The notes beneath the pieces were generated by a model. That model was not told where the DNA came from. It searched no databases and saw only the letters and a program-made list of their open reading frames with translations. A program made the translations under genes and the position numbers. DNA of 7,685 bases from Bacteroidales bacterium (GTDB taxonomy: Bacteria > Bacteroidota > Bacteroidia > Bacteroidales > WCHB1-69): the NCBI GenBank assembly GCA_016290715.1, contig JAEEUY010000137.1, forward strand, positions 1 through 7,685. Direction: 5' to 3'. This document shows positions 5,955 to 7,685 of this stretch, in pieces (the stretch's first letter is position 1; each line of letters starts with the position of its first letter).

Positions 5955-6039
5955 AAACATATCGGGAGCAGTGGTATTAATCCTCTACTTACGCAGAAAT
6001 GTAACAAAAGCGTTAGTCCATTTTAGACTATTGAGTTTA

Positions 6040-6062
6040 TTTGTAATTCTTGAAATTACAAA
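6040..6062. promoter_or_regulatory. Inverted repeat upstream of the transporter (operator or leader hairpin)
   Basis: TTTGTAATT-CTTGA-AATTACAAA: perfect 9-base arms and a 5-base centre, about 57 bases before the transporter ATG. No T-run follows, so it is not a terminator. It overlaps the candidate -35 TTGAAA (6050-6055), which fits an operator. If transcription starts upstream it would instead form a leader hairpin. Confidence 0.5.
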
Positions 6063-6079
6063 AGGCAGATAGCTAAATT
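6050..6079 (+). promoter_or_regulatory. Candidate promoter for the sugar transporter
   Basis: TTGAAA (6050-6055, five of six) and TAAATT (6074-6079, four of six) are 18 bases apart. They would give a leader of about 34 bases before ATG 6120. The -35 sits in the inverted repeat at 6040-6062. Confidence 0.3.
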
Positions 6080-6106
6080 AACGCACGAAATTTATTTATC
6101 AAACAA

Positions 6107-6112
6107 GAGAGG
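6107..6112 (+). promoter_or_regulatory. Ribosome binding site of the transporter
   Basis: GAGAGG lies 7 bases before ATG 6120. It is preceded by a 15-base segment (6096-6110) that recurs before the glycosylase gene. Confidence 0.6.
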
Positions 6113-6119
6113 TACAATC

Positions 6120-7514
6120 ATGGCAGTAGAAGACAATTACAACGTTGGACACGTCATCATGATAACCCTTTCCGCTGCCATCGGAGGGTTTCTATTCGGT
6201 TTTGACTCGTCCGTGATTAACGGTGCCAACGTGGCACTCAAGGGTTATTTCAACTGCAACGACATGCAGCTCGGTCTTGCCGTTTCGCTTGCGCTGATTG
6301 GCGCTGCCGTCGGGGCATACTTTGCCGGTCGCCTAGCAGATAAATTTGGACGAGTGCGATGCATGATTGCGGCCTCCATTCTCTTTTTCGTAAGCGCTAT
6401 CGGGTCTGGCCTCCCCTTCACCATCTATGACTTTATCGCATGGCGTGTCATTGGCGGTGTCGGTATCGGTGTCGCCTCCATCATCGCGCCGATCTACATT
6501 GCCGAAACTTCCCCAGCGCATTTGCGTGGGCGCCTCGGTTCCATGCAGCAGTTCGCCATCGTCATCGGCATATTCGTGGCATTGCTTTCGAACTACATCA
6601 TCGTTCGCATTTCAGGTTCCGCAAGCAATATGATTATGGGCATCCATTCATGGAAAGTGATGTTCTGGGTCGAAGCCATCCCGGCACTCATTTACGGTAT
6701 CGCCGCTTGGCAGCTCCCAGAATCTCCGCGTTACCTCGTCAGCAAAGGCCGCATGGAAGAAGCCGAGAAGGTCCTCTCGTTGATTGCAAGTGTCGGCATC
6801 AAAGAAAAAGCGATTGAAATCCAGGAATCCTTCAAGAGCAACAAGCCGACGAAGCTTTCCGACCTTCTCGAAACAATTGCAGGCAAGAAACGCATCGCTC
6901 CAATCGTGTGGGCGGGTCTCGGCCTTGCCATTCTCCAGCAGCTCGTGGGCATCAACGTCATCTTCTATTACGGTTCCATGCTTTGGCAGAGTGTGGGCTT
7001 TGGCGAAAGCGACGCCTTCCTCACCAGCGTGATTTCCAGTGCCATCAATTTGACCATGACCATCGCCGCGATTCTCCTGATTGACAAGATTGGGCGCAAG
7101 CCGCTTTTGCTCATCGGTTCTGCGGGTATGGCGGTCACGCTCGGCACACTCGCTTGCTGTTTCCTCTTCGGTTCCGACGCAAACGGCAACCTTGCGGGTT
7201 CCAGCGGCATCTTCGCCCTCCTCGCCGCAAACTTCTACGTGGCCTTCTTCGCAGCAACTTGGGGTCCGGTCATGTGGGTGATGCTCGGCGAAATGTTCAA
7301 CAACCGCATCCGTGCCGTGGCAATCTCCGTTTGCGGACTTGCCCAGTGGGGTGCTAACTTCTTGGTCAGCTGGTCGTTCCCCGTCCTCGTCGGCGAACAC
7401 GGCATTGGCATCGGCCCGACTTACTTGATTTACACGGCCTTCGCGGCCATAAGCTTCGTGTTCGTGGCCAAACTCGTCAACGAAACCAAAGGCAAGAAGC
7501 TCGAAGCCATGTAA
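6120..7514 (+). CDS. XylE-like sugar:H+ symporter (MFS sugar porter family), 464 aa
   Basis: This is a full-length 12-helix major facilitator of the sugar porter family, an inner-membrane monosaccharide importer. Hallmarks in order are: GGFLFGFDSSVINGA (22-36) in helix 1; RLADKFGR (71-78) in loop 2-3; PIYIAETSPAHLRGRLGSMQQ (124-144); PESPRYLVSKGR (200-211) after helix 6; a cytoplasmic loop 212-256; QQLVGINVIFYYG (273-285) in helix 7; IDKIGRKPLLLIG (321-333); and GPVMW...GEMF (382-393) leading into AQWGANFLVSWSFP (408-421). Asp29 matches the proton-coupling Asp27 of E. coli XylE, and Gln144, Gln273, Gln274, Asn279, Trp386 and Gln409 match its sugar ligands. This favours H+ symport; glucose, xylose or another sugar cannot be decided. 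GAGAGG lies 7 bases before the ATG. Third codon positions are markedly GC-rich compared with the minus-strand genes. Confidence 0.9.
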   Translation: MAVEDNYNVGHVIMITLSAAIGGFLFGFDSSVINGANVALKGYFNCNDMQLGLAVSLALIGAAVGAYFAGRLADKFGRVRCMIAASILFFVSAIGSGLPFTIYDFIAWRVIGGVGIGVASIIAPIYIAETSPAHLRGRLGSMQQFAIVIGIFVALLSNYIIVRISGSASNMIMGIHSWKVMFWVEAIPALIYGIAAWQLPESPRYLVSKGRMEEAEKVLSLIASVGIKEKAIEIQESFKSNKPTKLSDLLETIAGKKRIAPIVWAGLGLAILQQLVGINVIFYYGSMLWQSVGFGESDAFLTSVISSAINLTMTIAAILLIDKIGRKPLLLIGSAGMAVTLGTLACCFLFGSDANGNLAGSSGIFALLAANFYVAFFAATWGPVMWVMLGEMFNNRIRAVAISVCGLAQWGANFLVSWSFPVLVGEHGIGIGPTYLIYTAFAAISFVFVAKLVNETKGKKLEAM

Positions 7515-7544
7515 TTTTAAGCTCGCTAAGCTCGTTTACAGAAG

Positions 7545-7575
7545 TCCCGAAGGCGAACGCCTCCGGGAATTTTTT
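7545..7575 (+). terminator. Intrinsic terminator after the transporter
   Basis: Arms TCCCG-A-AGGCG (7545-7555) and CGCCT-C-CGGGA (7558-7568) pair with one internal A/C mismatch and a very tight loop, followed by T6 (7570-7575). It begins 31 bases after the transporter stop codon, so the transporter transcript ends here as a single-gene unit on its 3' side. Confidence 0.85.
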
Positions 7576-7591
7576 CGCTTGTTTAAAATTG

Positions 7592-7597
7592 TATATT
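7592..7597 (+). promoter_or_regulatory. Candidate -10 box just before the right-edge gene
   Basis: TATATT lies only 6 bases before ATG 7604, with no ribosome binding site between. This spacing would place the transcription start at or next to the A of the ATG, as in a leaderless mRNA. No good -35 is visible. Confidence 0.3.
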
Positions 7598-7603
7598 TCT
7601 AAC

Positions 7604-7685
7604 ATGCGTATCATTTGGCTTTCTCTATTACTGCTTGTCGGAATGACTTTTGCCGAAGATAAAAAGAATATTTCGCTAGCCTCAG
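7604..7685 (+). CDS. Secreted or envelope protein, N-terminus only (cut by window edge)
   Basis: ATG 7604 opens a frame of 27 complete codons to the window edge. It begins MRIIWLSLLLLVGMTFA, followed by EDKKNISLAS. The Arg, then a Leu-rich core and a TFA|E signal-peptidase-I-like site form a convincing Sec signal peptide, so the product is exported. No Cys is present at the cleavage site, so it is not a lipoprotein. Nothing of the mature domain is visible and no function can be assigned. It lies just after the transporter terminator and so belongs to a new transcription unit. No Shine-Dalgarno sequence precedes the ATG. Confidence 0.6.
   Translation, partial: MRIIWLSLLLLVGMTFAEDKKNISLAS

Noticed and set aside
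6014..6030. Short stem TAGTC...GACTA in the intergenic region
   Set aside because: It has only 5 bp around a 7-base loop, is AT-rich, and is expected by chance at this length.
6648..7400. 250-aa open frame on the minus strand opposite the transporter
   Set aside because: It is the shadow of a GC-rich gene; the sense frame is a complete, well-recognised sugar porter, and this frame has no recognisable motif or ribosome binding site.
7519..7534. Repeated AAGCTCG after the transporter stop
   Set aside because: This is a single 7-base repetition with no associated structure.

Overview
The window most likely comes from a Fibrobacter-type bacterium (phylum Fibrobacterota, FCB group). The main evidence is a secreted lipoprotein at 1906-4878 (minus strand). 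It ends in a recognisable FISUMP domain, the 'Fibrobacter succinogenes major paralogous domain', preceded by two Cys...YYVC modules often seen with it. This is family recognition by eye; no search was run.

Layout: the left edge holds the first 27 codons of isoleucyl-tRNA synthetase (ileS, minus strand). Upstream of it on the same strand, and therefore transcribed toward it, lie a 63-aa helical small protein (142-333) overlapping by 14 bases a GNAT-fold acetyltransferase-like protein (320-877). The pair has its own near-consensus sigma-70 promoter (964-992). Next comes a uracil-DNA-glycosylase-superfamily protein (1010-1813) that keeps the family-1 catalytic residues and carries an extra Cys-rich N-terminus. 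Then comes the 990-aa lipoprotein: N-terminal head, 39 uninterrupted Gly-X-Asp/Asn collagen-like triplets, a long beta-rich region, and FISUMP. Above it is an outer-membrane beta-barrel-like protein (5016-5780). Its good ribosome binding site and ATG (5817) are cut off from the reading frame by one base in an A8 run.

A roughly 300-base divergent intergenic region (5818-6119) separates this minus-strand block from a plus-strand XylE-like sugar/H+ symporter (6120-7514), which is followed by a clear intrinsic terminator. The intergenic region holds two clean inverted repeats, each overlapping a candidate -35 box. The right edge starts another plus-strand gene with a signal peptide (7604 onward).

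Functionally, the lipoprotein and barrel are probably cell-envelope proteins, and the transporter takes up sugar across the inner membrane. The glycosylase and the GNAT pair look like accessory cargo: they are AT-rich, and the glycosylase uses many AGA/ATA codons, in contrast to the GC-rich third positions of the transporter. No RNA genes, insertion sequences or CRISPR arrays were seen. The items most worth checking are the A8 frameshift, the divergent glycosylase, the GNAT/small-protein pair and the collagen-FISUMP chimera.
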